Shown: piece by piece, positions 43,325 to 51,607 of the stretch
Position numbering within the stretch: the stretch's first letter is position 1
Layout: every line of letters starts with the position of its first letter
Assembly: GCF_010367455.1 (NCBI RefSeq)
Contig: NZ_WRPR01000112.1
Location: forward strand, 142,825 to 206,824
DNA from: Candidatus Laterigemmans baculatus
GTDB lineage: Bacteria > Planctomycetota > Planctomycetia > Pirellulales > Pirellulaceae
Direction: 5' to 3'
Length of the DNA stretch: 64,000 nucleotides
The notes under the pieces: generated by a model
What the model saw: the letters and a program-made list of their open reading frames with translations, nothing else
Database searches by the model: none
Told to the model about the DNA's origin: nothing
Position numbers and translations under genes: made by a program

Positions 43325-43510
43325 GATCGGTCGGAAAACCCGACCGACACCCTCCCCCCGGGAGGGTCGCGAGGAACGAGCGGGGGGGCGACGCGCCACG
43401 TAGACCTCTGATCGTAGCCTGGATTCAGCGGTCCCTCCCCGGGCCTAAGAGCCCGACCCTCCCGGGGGGAGGGTGACGGGGAAATGCAGTTTTCTGACAG
43501 AGCGATCGCC
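43325..43510 (+). repeat. CCCTCCCCCCGGGAGGG element interrupting the ESX-like operon
   Basis: Arms at 43347-43388 (ACACCCTCCCCCCGGGAGGG then TCGCGAGGAACGAGCGGGG) and 43431-43474 (GTCCCTCCCCGGGCCTAAGA then GCCCGACCCTCCCGGGGGGA). The right flank TTTTCTGACAGAGCGATCGCC matches the flank of the copy near 9720 (TTTGCTGACAGAGATCACCGCC). This puts the apparent ATG at 43484 inside element-derived sequence. Confidence 0.85.
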
Positions 43511-44134
43511 ATGCACGCCCACATCCGTTCGATCGACGCGCTCCGCGAGCTTCGCGCTGCGGTGCTGGAGTGGGGATCGCGATTGGACGACCAGATTTTC
43601 ACGCTCCGCAGCGAGGCCCGGCGGGCGCTCGAGTGGGCGGCGGTCGAACAGCCCCGCTACTGGAGCCATCAGGTGGCGGTGGCCGAGCGGGGGCTGCAAG
43701 ACGCGACCGCCCGGCTCGCCGCACTGCAGACGACTTACGGCGGACGCGATCGACCCCGGGCCACCGAAGCTCGCAACCGCGTCAACGAGCTGCGGCGCCG
43801 GCTCCGTTTCTGCCAGGAGCGGGCGGCCGCCTGCCGCGGGTGGGCTGCCGAGATGGAGCGGGCCGTCGACCAGCTGATCGCCGCTACGTCGGGGCTGCAG
43901 CAGCACGCCGAAGCGGGCTTACCGACCGCGGCCGCCCAGCTCGCCCAGTGGATCGACGCCCTCGACCGCTACGCCGACTCGCTCCCCTCGCCCAACGCCG
44001 CTCCGCCAACCAGCACTGACCAGCCGCCCCCACCGACGAACCGCCCCCTTTCGAACCGCCCACTGTCGAGTAACGACGAGCCCCTGCCGAGTAACGACGA
44101 GCCATTGCCGAGTAACGACGAGCCATTGCCGTGA
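43511..44134 (+). CDS. Coiled-coil protein of the ESX-like operon
   Basis: About 207 residues, start placed at ATG 43511 (MHAHIRSIDALRELR) because the upstream ATG 43484 lies in a dispersed repeat. Predicted helical throughout (RAAVLEWGSRLDDQIFTLRSEARRALEWAAVEQPRYWSHQ; ATEARNRVNELRRRLRFCQERAAACRGW), with scattered Trp residues. The C-terminus ends in Ser-Asn-Asp-Glu-Pro-Leu-Pro repeated three times from a 21-bp repeat. No signal peptide. Its stop overlaps the GTG start of the next gene (GTGA). Possibly an LXG-like or adaptor partner of the ATPase. Confidence 0.65.
   Translation: MHAHIRSIDALRELRAAVLEWGSRLDDQIFTLRSEARRALEWAAVEQPRYWSHQVAVAERGLQDATARLAALQTTYGGRDRPRATEARNRVNELRRRLRFCQERAAACRGWAAEMERAVDQLIAATSGLQQHAEAGLPTAAAQLAQWIDALDRYADSLPSPNAAPPTSTDQPPPPTNRPLSNRPLSSNDEPLPSNDEPLPSNDEPLP
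44069..44131 (+). repeat. 21-bp tandem repeat, 3 copies, at the coiled-coil gene 3' end
   Basis: AGTAACGACGAGC(C/A)(C/T)TGCCG-type units at 44069, 44090 and 44111, encoding Ser-Asn-Asp-Glu-Pro-Leu-Pro. The last copy runs into the GTG start of the next gene. Confidence 0.95.
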
Positions 44135-44379
44135 ATCCTCCCCGCAGCGGCGCTTTCCATGATGCCGAGAACCAACTTCGCCGTGACTGGTTGAGCTTCA
44201 CCGCGGTCTGGCAACGTACCGCCGAGCATTGGAAGGACGCGCGGCGGCGGCAATTTGAAACCGAGTACTTGGCCGAGTTGCCCGGAGCGATGAGCCACAC
44301 GGCCGCCGAGATCGTGCGGTTTCGCGAGACGTTGCAAAAGGCTCTCCGCGCGCTTTCCGATGACGAGACCCCAGCGTGA
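44131..44379 (+). CDS. Second WXG100-like small helical protein
   Basis: 82 residues, GTG start overlapping the previous stop (GTGA 44131-44134). Helix-turn-helix with W34: HWKDARRRQF, the same W-x-D-x5-F pattern as in the 89-aa protein. The second helix is YLAELPGAMSHTAAEIVRFRETLQKAL. WXG100-type proteins often act as heterodimers, so these two could pair (inference). Its TGA overlaps the GTG of the ATPase gene. Confidence 0.62.
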   Translation: MNPPRSGAFHDAENQLRRDWLSFTAVWQRTAEHWKDARRRQFETEYLAELPGAMSHTAAEIVRFRETLQKALRALSDDETPA

Positions 44380-47300
44380 TCCAACCCAAACGTGCCACCG
44401 ATTCCCCCGACACGGATTCCGCTGCCGATGATTCTGCCGCCGACGACGCAGCCGCCGACGATGCAGCTCGTTCCGGCCCGTCGCCGCAGCTCTCACGCCG
44501 CGACCCACAACTTCGCCCTGGGCAGGGGTTGCCGGTTCAGAAACTCCACGGCTTGGGGTTGCTGACCCCGGTCCGCCAAGCTCGCCTGTTGCGAGGCCTT
44601 GCCGGGCGATTTCGTCAAGGAACTCGCGTCCGCGACCAGCTGAGCGACGCGCACCAACGTCAGCTTGAAGCGCTCGACCAAGAGTTGGCCGACGCCTTGG
44701 AGAGGACCACAGCGGAATGCCGAAGCGAACGCCGCCGCACCTTGGAGGCATGGGATCAGCTCGACGAGCAGACGATCGCTGGGTACGAGCAGGAAACGTT
44801 GGCGGCGCGGCATGAGCGGCACCATGCTCTGGCCGCCATCCGCCGCGGGCGCCGGCACGATGTCAGCGAGGAGGAGCAGGCGTTCGACAGTCAGAAGCAG
44901 CAGATTCAAGCCCGCTACGCGCGCGAGAAACCCAAAGCTGCGGCGGTCCAGAAGAATGAGTATGCCCAGCTGGCGACCGCGATGCGGCGGATGCACGCCT
45001 CGCTGACCACGGCCCGCGAGCTGACGATGCAGCGGTGCGGAGGTCCCGAGCAGCTGGCCGCGCTGATTCCCGCCGACACCACCAGTGCCGACGACACCAC
45101 CAGTGCCGACGCCAGCACCTCTGGCGAAGCCGAGGCGAATGCGTCAGCGCCGCCGCCGGACGATCGACGAACGGTTCGCGAGTGCGTGGCCGAGATCGGG
45201 TCGCTCGCCGAACGGGGCGAATCGCTGCTCGCCGAGATGCGGTCCGGCTGGCCGGCGCGGTTCGCCGAATCGTACTACTTGCCTCTGCTGATGGTTGGCG
45301 TGGCGCTCCTTTGGGCGGGCGGCGTTTACCTGGTGGGGCCCGAGCGGATGGTGCTGTGGATGCTGATGGGGCTGCCGCTGGCAGTGGTCGCTGGCGTCGC
45401 CGCCCACTCGGCGATGATGGTCCCGCTTCGCAGGCAAACCCGCGAGCTGCATCCGCGTGTCGAACGGGCGGCGCTCGATGCGAGTGCCGTGGCGGCGGTG
45501 GGGCGGCGATTGTCGGCGGCCAAAGCAGCCGAGCGGGTCGCGGAATTGCGGAGGAATCGAGAGGCGGCCCTTGGGGCGCTTCGCCAGCAACACGATCAAC
45601 AAATGCGGGAGATTCGCGAACGGCATCTGGCCGACCAGACGCGGACGACGCGGCAGTTCGACGATCGGATCGCGACCATCCAGAATCACTTCGAGGAGCG
45701 GTACGGGGAGATCAGCCGCGAGCAGGCCGCCCACGCCGCGGCGACCGCCACGAGTCTCTCCAACCGGCTCGATGGATTTGCCGCCGAGAGCGAGAGTCGC
45801 CGCCAATCGCTGCGGACGCAGCAAGCCGACGAGTTGCAGCGACTGCGAGCGCGGATCGAGTCGGGCGTCGCGCGTGGACTCGGCAGACTCCGCGAAGCGC
45901 AGCGGACGGTCGAGCGGCAGTTTCCGAGTTGGCGAGCGATTGAGGACTCGGCTGCACCGCTGCAGTCGACGCTCCGCTGGTTGCCGCTGGGCACGCTCGA
46001 CGTCTCGGCGCGGTTGCGAGAGTCGCTCGGTGACGCGGCTCCGGAAGACGCCACTGCACTGCCGCTGATGCTGGTCCGCGAGAGCCACTCGGCGGTGCTC
46101 GTCGACTGTCCGCCCGAGCAGATGCATGTGGCAACGGAGCTGGTGCGCGGGGCGCTGTGGCGGGCGCTGACGTCGGTCGCCGGAGGTCGGTTGCGGCTGA
46201 CTCTGCTCGATCCGGTGGGCCGCGGGCAGAGCTTCGCCTCGCTCGTGTCACTCGCCGATTACGACCCCCAGTTGATTGGACATCGCGTCTGGTCGGCAAC
46301 GCCGCAGATCACGACTCGCCTGGCGGAATTGACTCAGCATGTCGAAGACTTCCTGCAAACCGGCCTGCGGGATCGCTACTCCACGATCGAAGCGTTCAAT
46401 GGAGAAGCCGGAGCCCTGGCCGAGCCGTACCGCGTCGTGGCCGCGGTCGGCCTCCCCGCGGGGCTTTCGCGCGACGGCTACGATTCGCTCCGCGCGCTGA
46501 TCGACGGCGGCCGGCGGTGCGGCGTGTTCCTGATCCTGGTCCGAGACACTTCGCAGCCCTGGCCGCTCGAGATGCCACCGCTGCCCGAAGCCTCGATGTT
46601 GCGGCTGCGGATCGACGAGCAAGGGCAGCTCTGGCATGGCCACAGCGAGCTCGAGTCGCTGCCGGCCGCGCCGGTCGACCCGCCTCCTCCGGCCGCCATT
46701 CCGATGCTCACCGAGCGGATCGGGCAAGCCGCCGTCGCGGCGCAGCGCGTCGAGATCCCGCTCGACAGCCTCCTCGGCGACGAGCAACCCGAGAGCTACG
46801 ACTCGGCCACGGGGCTGAGGATCCCGATCGGGCGGCAAGGCGTCGGACGCTCGTTGGAGATCGATCTAGGTTCAGGCATGCGGCAGCACGTTCTGGTCGC
46901 TGGCAAAACCGGGTCGGGCAAAAGCACGCTCCTGCATGCGCTGATCACCGCCGCTGCACAGCGTTACGCTCCCGATCAACTGCACCTCTACCTGTTGGAC
47001 TTCAAGAAAGGGGTCGAATTTAAGGTTTACGCCGATCACCACCTGCCCCACGCCCGCGTGATCGGGATCGAGAGCCAGCGGGAGTTTGGCCGCAGCGTGC
47101 TGGAGCGGCTCGATGCGGAGTTGCAGCAGCGAGGCGAACGGTTCCGCGCCGCCGGAGTTCAGGAGCTCAGCGAGTACCGCCGTCAGACGCACCAGAGGCT
47201 GCCCCGGATCCTGCTGGTCGTCGACGAATTCCAAGAGTGGTTCGTCCGCGACGACCGCTTGGCGCAAGAGTGCACGATGCTGCTCGATCGACTGGTCCGC

Positions 47301-48536
47301 CAAGGCCGCTCGTTCGGCATCCATGTCGTGCTCAGCAGCCAGTCGCTCTCCGGAGCCTATTCGCTGCCGCGGGCGACGCTCGGGCAGATGGCGATTCGGA
47401 TCGCGCTGCAGTGCAGCGAGTCGGATGCGGCTTTAATTCTGGCCGATGAGAATCCCGCTGCCCGCTTGCTGAGTCGGCCCGGCGAAGCGATCTTCAACGA
47501 CGCCGGGGGACTGATCGAAGGCAACCAGCCGTTCCAAGTCGCTTGGCTCGAACCGCAGCGACACCGAGAGCAGTTAGCCGCCCTGGCCGCCCTCCATCCG
47601 GAGGCGGCCGAGCAGTTTGGGGCGACGGTCGTCTTCGAAGGCAATCGCCCCACGCGGTGGACACCCTCGCTGGCCGAGCAAAGCCTGACGCCCCCACCGG
47701 CCGATGCAGCCCAGCAGCGTGCTTCCGGGACCCAGCAGCGCGCTTCCGCGGAACATTCCTACCGTGGATTGCTCGGCGAGGCGGTGCGGATTGGTCCCCC
47801 GAGCACGCTGCAGCTGAACGACGCTCCGGGCCGCAACGTGCTCTGCGTCGGCGACCTCGATTCCTTGACCAGCGTCCTCACTGCGTGGCTGCCAACGTTC
47901 GCCACCGACGTGCGGCGGCAGGTGGGGCAGGATCCGGAAATCGTGCTGCTCGACGGCCCGCGGGGTGCGGAGAGTGAATCGCTAGCCGAGTGGCTCGAGG
48001 CGGCTGGGGTTGCCTGCCGAGTCGTGCGCCCTCGCGAGGCTGAAGAGACCCTGGTGGCGCTCGCGGCGAAGCTGGACCACGGTGAGCGAGCCGAGGAACG
48101 GGAAGCCGATGCGCTGCCGCAGCCCCCGACATTGATCGTGATCCATGGGCTGGAGCGGTTCCGCGATCTTCGCCAAGACGACAACTTTGGCTTCTCGCTC
48201 GACGGGTCCGCAGGTGCCGGCGGCGGAGTGGCTCTGCAGACGCTGCTCCGCGACGGCCCGGCCGCTGGGTGCCACGTGGTCATCGACTGCGCCACCGCCG
48301 AGACGCTCTCACGGTGGCTGCCTCGCAGCTCCCATCACGATCTGGAGCTGCGAATCATCGGGCGAACCAGCGCTGCCGATTCGGCGCAGCTGATCGACAC
48401 ACCCGAAGCCGCCGAGCTCACTCCAGCAACGCTGCTGCTCTACGACGACGCCGGAGGAACGATCGAAAAATTCCGCCTCTGCAATTCCCCCGACCCCAGC
48501 GAAGTCCGAAAGTGGCGGAGGGAAGGGAGCAGGTAG
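44376..48536 (+). CDS. FtsK/SpoIIIE (EssC-like) membrane ATPase
   Basis: 1386 residues, GTG start overlapping the previous stop. Order: acidic repeat-rich N-terminus; long coiled coil (about 60-215); two adjacent membrane helices (about 300-347: LPLLMVGVALLWAGGVYLV, MLMGLPLAVVAGVAAHSAMM); second coiled coil (370-500); a degenerate ATPase module (about 560-730); an intact FtsK ATPase with Walker A GKTGSGKST at 843-851 and Walker B RILLVVDEF at 944-952; and a degenerate third module. Several ATPase modules behind twin membrane helices resemble EssC/EccC of type VII secretion more than FtsK, which has a DNA-reading gamma domain, absent here. In-frame repeats occur at 44416-44460, 45075-45110 and 47709-47750. 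Confidence 0.82.
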   Translation: MIQPKRATDSPDTDSAADDSAADDAAADDAARSGPSPQLSRRDPQLRPGQGLPVQKLHGLGLLTPVRQARLLRGLAGRFRQGTRVRDQLSDAHQRQLEALDQELADALERTTAECRSERRRTLEAWDQLDEQTIAGYEQETLAARHERHHALAAIRRGRRHDVSEEEQAFDSQKQQIQARYAREKPKAAAVQKNEYAQLATAMRRMHASLTTARELTMQRCGGPEQLAALIPADTTSADDTTSADASTSGEAEANASAPPPDDRRTVRECVAEIGSLAERGESLLAEMRSGWPARFAESYYLPLLMVGVALLWAGGVYLVGPERMVLWMLMGLPLAVVAGVAAHSAMMVPLRRQTRELHPRVERAALDASAVAAVGRRLSAAKAAERVAELRRNREAALGALRQQHDQQMREIRERHLADQTRTTRQFDDRIATIQNHFEERYGEISREQAAHAAATATSLSNRLDGFAAESESRRQSLRTQQADELQRLRARIESGVARGLGRLREAQRTVERQFPSWRAIEDSAAPLQSTLRWLPLGTLDVSARLRESLGDAAPEDATALPLMLVRESHSAVLVDCPPEQMHVATELVRGALWRALTSVAGGRLRLTLLDPVGRGQSFASLVSLADYDPQLIGHRVWSATPQITTRLAELTQHVEDFLQTGLRDRYSTIEAFNGEAGALAEPYRVVAAVGLPAGLSRDGYDSLRALIDGGRRCGVFLILVRDTSQPWPLEMPPLPEASMLRLRIDEQGQLWHGHSELESLPAAPVDPPPPAAIPMLTERIGQAAVAAQRVEIPLDSLLGDEQPESYDSATGLRIPIGRQGVGRSLEIDLGSGMRQHVLVAGKTGSGKSTLLHALITAAAQRYAPDQLHLYLLDFKKGVEFKVYADHHLPHARVIGIESQREFGRSVLERLDAELQQRGERFRAAGVQELSEYRRQTHQRLPRILLVVDEFQEWFVRDDRLAQECTMLLDRLVRQGRSFGIHVVLSSQSLSGAYSLPRATLGQMAIRIALQCSESDAALILADENPAARLLSRPGEAIFNDAGGLIEGNQPFQVAWLEPQRHREQLAALAALHPEAAEQFGATVVFEGNRPTRWTPSLAEQSLTPPPADAAQQRASGTQQRASAEHSYRGLLGEAVRIGPPSTLQLNDAPGRNVLCVGDLDSLTSVLTAWLPTFATDVRRQVGQDPEIVLLDGPRGAESESLAEWLEAAGVACRVVRPREAEETLVALAAKLDHGERAEEREADALPQPPTLIVIHGLERFRDLRQDDNFGFSLDGSAGAGGGVALQTLLRDGPAAGCHVVIDCATAETLSRWLPRSSHHDLELRIIGRTSAADSAQLIDTPEAAELTPATLLLYDDAGGTIEKFRLCNSPDPSEVRKWRREGSR
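45075..45110 (+). repeat. 18-bp direct repeat, 2 copies, in the FtsK/EssC-like gene
   Basis: GACACCACCAGTGCCGAC at 45075 and 45093, identical. Encodes Asp-Thr-Thr-Ser-Ala-Asp in the loop before the membrane helices. Confidence 0.95.
47709..47750 (+). repeat. 21-bp direct repeat, 2 copies, in the FtsK/EssC-like gene
   Basis: GCCCAGCAGCGTGCTTCCGGG at 47709 and ACCCAGCAGCGCGCTTCCGC at 47730. Encodes (Ala/Thr)-Gln-Gln-Arg-Ala-Ser in the linker between the active and the last ATPase module. Confidence 0.92.
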
Positions 48537-48664
48537 CAGGTTTTCCATCGTACTCGTACTCAGCGCAGCGGTACTCGTACTCGTACTCGAATCCGCGCAC
48601 CACCACACGCCCTGCGAACGATCGAGTACCGCTTCGCTGAGTACGAGTACCGCTTCGCCACTCG
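48537..48664. repeat. 28-bp inverted repeat of TACTCG units at a convergent junction
   Basis: Arms 48550-48577 (GTACTCGTACTCAGCGCAGC then GGTACTCG) and 48623-48650, complementary with one mismatch, loop 45 bp. Extra TACTCG copies lie in and after the arms (48577-48590; 48660-48680). It separates the ATPase gene from the convergent glutamate-synthase-like gene. Confidence 0.92.
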
Positions 48665-49783
48665 CTACTCGCTACTCGCCCGTCCCCACTCTCTCACATG
48701 CTCCGGGCCGAGCTCGCTGAGGCTTGCGACTCCGGTCGATTCGACGAGGGCGATCATGCGTTCGATGCGACTTTGGAGCTCCGCGGTGTCGACTTCGGGC
48801 GTGGCGGGGGCGGCCGGGCGAGTGGACACACCGAGCGTCGCGGCGGCCCAGTCGTCGTTGGCCTCCGGGGGACGCGGGGCCAAGAGCGGCTTGCACCAGC
48901 CGTCGACGGCGACGACCGCGGCGCCCAGGGCCAACAGCTTCACGCAGTCCCCGGCGTCGGCTTCCGAGGGAGGGACCACGATCAGACGGATCTGCCGGCC
49001 GCCGTGCGCATCGAGCCATCGCCGGGTGCGCGCGACGCAGTTCGCCAACGAACGAGCGGCTGACAGGTGAGCGGTTGAGGAACCACCATTGGCCGTGGTG
49101 GCATCGCGCTGCAAATCGTCATCGGCTCGGATGGTGAGGATTTCGGCTTTGGCATCTCGCACGATCGGCAATCCCAGCTCGAGGGAGTCGAGCCCGAGGC
49201 TGATGCCGATCGCAGCGGCCGGAGCCAATTGCCGCAGCTCTGCCACTTTCCCCGGCAGTTCCTCGAGAGTCCGCACGTCCGGGGGCCAGTGCATCGTGGG
49301 AGTCGAGACGTCGAGCGACTCGTTGCGGTCCGCTTTTCGCGCACCTCGCAGATCCCAGCGACGCATCTGGGCGGGCGAATAGTTGAAGCGGCCCGAGCCA
49401 TCGCGGCTGGCAGCGAGCCGAATGTCGATGACTTTGGCGGCTGTCAGGTCTTCGATCCGCAATCCGTAACGCTCGGGGCGGTAGGGGCAGAAGCGATTCG
49501 AGAGAGCGACCGCCGCGGCGGGGGAGGCTTGGGCTGTGGCCGGTTGCGAGGGTCGGGTGCCTAGCTCGCAGCCGAGCGCGGCGACCGCGATCCCGAGCTC
49601 ATCCAAGGCATCAGCCACGCGGGCCGCCCGCTCGCTGTCGACGGTCGACCAGGGCAAATCGTAGGCGAGGAGTGGCAGCGGCAGGCCGATCCGGTCGGTG
49701 AGCGGGACTCGCAGGCTGAGCCGCGGCGGGCGGATCGGCTGCGGACCGAGCGATGGATGGGCCAGACGCAAAAATTCAAACAC
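48665..49783 (-). CDS. Divergent glutamate-synthase-like (FMN barrel) protein
   Basis: About 372 residues. The C-terminal two thirds follows the order of the glutamate synthase FMN domain: GRFNYSPAQMRRWDLRGARKA, STPTMHWPPDVRTLEELPGKVAELRQLAP, AAIGISLG (where active enzymes have VKL), AKAEILTIRADDD and a late LLALGAAVVAVDGWCKPLL. Loss of the Lys and of the iron-sulfur cysteines suggests changed or lost activity. I place the start at GTG 49783, which overlaps the stop of the small membrane gene by eight bases; a longer form from 49888 is possible. Confidence 0.6.
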   Translation of the reverse strand: MFEFLRLAHPSLGPQPIRPPRLSLRVPLTDRIGLPLPLLAYDLPWSTVDSERAARVADALDELGIAVAALGCELGTRPSQPATAQASPAAAVALSNRFCPYRPERYGLRIEDLTAAKVIDIRLAASRDGSGRFNYSPAQMRRWDLRGARKADRNESLDVSTPTMHWPPDVRTLEELPGKVAELRQLAPAAAIGISLGLDSLELGLPIVRDAKAEILTIRADDDLQRDATTANGGSSTAHLSAARSLANCVARTRRWLDAHGGRQIRLIVVPPSEADAGDCVKLLALGAAVVAVDGWCKPLLAPRPPEANDDWAAATLGVSTRPAAPATPEVDTAELQSRIERMIALVESTGVASLSELGPEHVREWGRASSE

Positions 49784-50012
49784 GAGCCAATTCGCCCACT
49801 GGGCGTTCCACAGGAGACGGAATGAAGTAGTAGCCGACTGCCCAGGCGGGAGTGTGCTCCATGTCGCGGGCTCCCAACGCGCGGGCATTCTTGTTCATCC
49901 GGTTGGTCCACACGCAGTGCACGATGATGGTGAGGAGGTACAGGAGGACTATCAGCAGGATGGCGGCGACCCCGCCCATCATCAAGAGTAAATCCTGATT
50001 GGTCGCGTTCAC
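49776..50012 (-). CDS. Small membrane protein, shortened DUF4328-like
   Basis: 78 residues from GTG 50012 (or 97 from GTG 50069). One hydrophobic helix (LLLMMGGVAAILLIVLLYLLTIIV), then NKNARALGARDMEHTPAWAVGYYFIP. This second part matches the middle of DUF4328 proteins, where NARALGA and PGWAVGYFFIP stand before two further helices. Here the protein stops 14 residues later, so the C-terminal helices are missing: a natural short form or a frameshift remnant. Overlaps the next gene by eight bases. Confidence 0.5.
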   Translation of the reverse strand: MNATNQDLLLMMGGVAAILLIVLLYLLTIIVHCVWTNRMNKNARALGARDMEHTPAWAVGYYFIPSPVERPVGELARV

Positions 50013-50095
50013 CTCGTCGATAAATGGGTGACTCCCCGATCCGGGGGGAGTATACTCGACTCTTTGCACAGGCTTCCACGATCTGGAGGACGGTG

Positions 50096-51595
50096 ATGCG
50101 CACGCCTTTTCGCTCGGCCGCGAACATGGCCAGTCGTCCCATTGCAGCCAGTCGTCCCATTACAGCCAGTCGGCGGGCATTCCTCGTGGCTTCGGCCGGT
50201 GGGGTTGCCGGGCTGCACTTTGGACGCCCCGCTCAGCTCTGGGGGCAGACCCCGGTAGGACAGACGGCTTCGCCGGGCAATTCTTCTGGTGGCGAGCAAG
50301 CCGCCGGCAAAGCCAAGTCGGTGATCTTGTTTTTCCTCTGCGGCGGCGCTTCCCAGATCGATACCTGGGACATGAAGCCCGAAGCTCCGGCGGAATACCG
50401 CGGGCCGTTCGCACCGATCGCGACTTCGGCTCCGGGCCTGCAGCTCTGCGAACACTTGCCGATGCTCAGCAAGCAGGCGCATCACTTGGCCGTCGTCCGT
50501 TCGATCGACGGCACCGTCAACACTAACGACCATCACGCGGGCTACTACTACAACCTGACCGGACACGTCCCCGACCCCACGTTTCTGTCGCAAGGGAACA
50601 ACCGCCGGCCCTACCCGGACGATTGGCCTTACATGGGTTCGGTGGTCGCTTCCCGACGTCCTTCGCGGGGAGGGCTGCCGAACGCGCTGACGCTCCCCCA
50701 CATGCCCAGCCCCGCGCCTTACACGCGACCCGGCCAGTTCGCTGCACGGCTGGGAGTCGAGTTCGATCCGCTCTATGTCCATGGCTCGAGGGAGGAGCCA
50801 CTCAAGTTCCACGCCCCGACGTTGGCCCTGGCTGGCGATGTCACCAAGGAGCAACTCCGCTCGCGGCGGGAACTCCTGACCGAGCTCGACGGCGCCCGCC
50901 GCCAGTTCGAAGCCTCTCCGATCGAGCGGACCTGGAAACAGCATCAGCAGCGGACGATGGAACTGCTGCTCTCGGCCGACACGACCACGGCCTTCGATGT
51001 CAGTGAAGAACCGGCGGCGGTCCGCGAGCGATATGGCGATTCGGTCAACGCGATGAGTTTGCTGCTGGCTCGGCGATTGGTCGAGGCGGAAGTGCCGTTC
51101 GTGACCGTCTTCTGGCAGGGTGACGACTCCCTGAAGAAAAAGTGCGCGAGCGCCGGGAGCTGGGATACCCACGGCAATAACTTCAACTGTCTCAAAGACG
51201 ATCTGTTGCCGGAGTTCGACCGAGCCTTCTCGGCGCTGCTCGAAGATCTCGCCGAACGCGGGCTGTTGGACGAGACGCTGGTGTTGGTGACCAGCGAAAT
51301 GGGACGCACGCCCAAGATCGGCGATCCCCGCTCGGGCGGCTCAAGCGGTGCCGGCCGCGACCACTGGACGCACTGCTTAAGCGTTTTGATGGCGGGCGGA
51401 GGGATTCGCGGCGGCCAAACCTTCGGCTCCAGCGATCGCCTCGGCGAATACCCGCAAGATCATCCGCTGACCCCCGCCGACATCGCCAAGACCGTCTACT
51501 TTGCGACCGGAACCAAGGATCTGATCGCGACCGACGCCCAGGGACGACCCTACAACCTGCTCGACGAAGGCCGCCCGCTCACGGAGTTGTTCTGA
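50096..51595 (+). CDS. DUF1501 protein, Tat-exported (sulfatase-like fold)
   Basis: 499-residue exported protein of the alkaline-phosphatase-like DUF1501 family, abundant in planctomycetes. ATG 50096 follows a GGAGGA ribosome site (50085-50090). Leader: MRTPFRSAANMASRP, then an 18-bp repeat encoding Ala-Ser-Arg-Pro-Ile twice, then the Tat motif SRRAFLVASAGG. Body: FFLCGGASQIDTWDMKPEAP, LCEHLPMLSKQAHHLAVVRS, GSWDTHGNNFNCLKDDLLPEFDRAFSALL, VTSEMGRTPKIG, GRDHWTHCLSVLMAGGGI. Substrate unknown; usually paired with DUF1549/DUF1553 proteins, as the other copy in this window is. Confidence 0.88.
   Translation: MRTPFRSAANMASRPIAASRPITASRRAFLVASAGGVAGLHFGRPAQLWGQTPVGQTASPGNSSGGEQAAGKAKSVILFFLCGGASQIDTWDMKPEAPAEYRGPFAPIATSAPGLQLCEHLPMLSKQAHHLAVVRSIDGTVNTNDHHAGYYYNLTGHVPDPTFLSQGNNRRPYPDDWPYMGSVVASRRPSRGGLPNALTLPHMPSPAPYTRPGQFAARLGVEFDPLYVHGSREEPLKFHAPTLALAGDVTKEQLRSRRELLTELDGARRQFEASPIERTWKQHQQRTMELLLSADTTTAFDVSEEPAAVRERYGDSVNAMSLLLARRLVEAEVPFVTVFWQGDDSLKKKCASAGSWDTHGNNFNCLKDDLLPEFDRAFSALLEDLAERGLLDETLVLVTSEMGRTPKIGDPRSGGSSGAGRDHWTHCLSVLMAGGGIRGGQTFGSSDRLGEYPQDHPLTPADIAKTVYFATGTKDLIATDAQGRPYNLLDEGRPLTELF
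50129..50164 (+). repeat. 18-bp direct repeat, 2 copies, in the DUF1501 Tat leader
   Basis: GCCAGTCGTCCCATTGCA at 50129 and GCCAGTCGTCCCATTACA at 50147, then GCCAGTCGGCG. Each unit brings one more Ser-Arg, just before the functional twin Arg. Confidence 0.94.
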
Positions 51596-51607
51596 CCGCA
51601 CGCCGCT

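Noticed and set aside
43484..43510. ATG 43484 as start of the coiled-coil gene
   Set aside because: It lies in sequence shared with the flank of another copy of the dispersed element (near 9720), so the nine extra codons are probably not original; ATG 43511 is preferred.
44376..48536. Interpretation of the FtsK-type gene as the cell-division DNA translocase
   Set aside because: No C-terminal gamma winged-helix domain, only two membrane helices placed centrally, several degenerate ATPase modules, and WXG-like neighbours; EssC-like is a better fit, though not proven.
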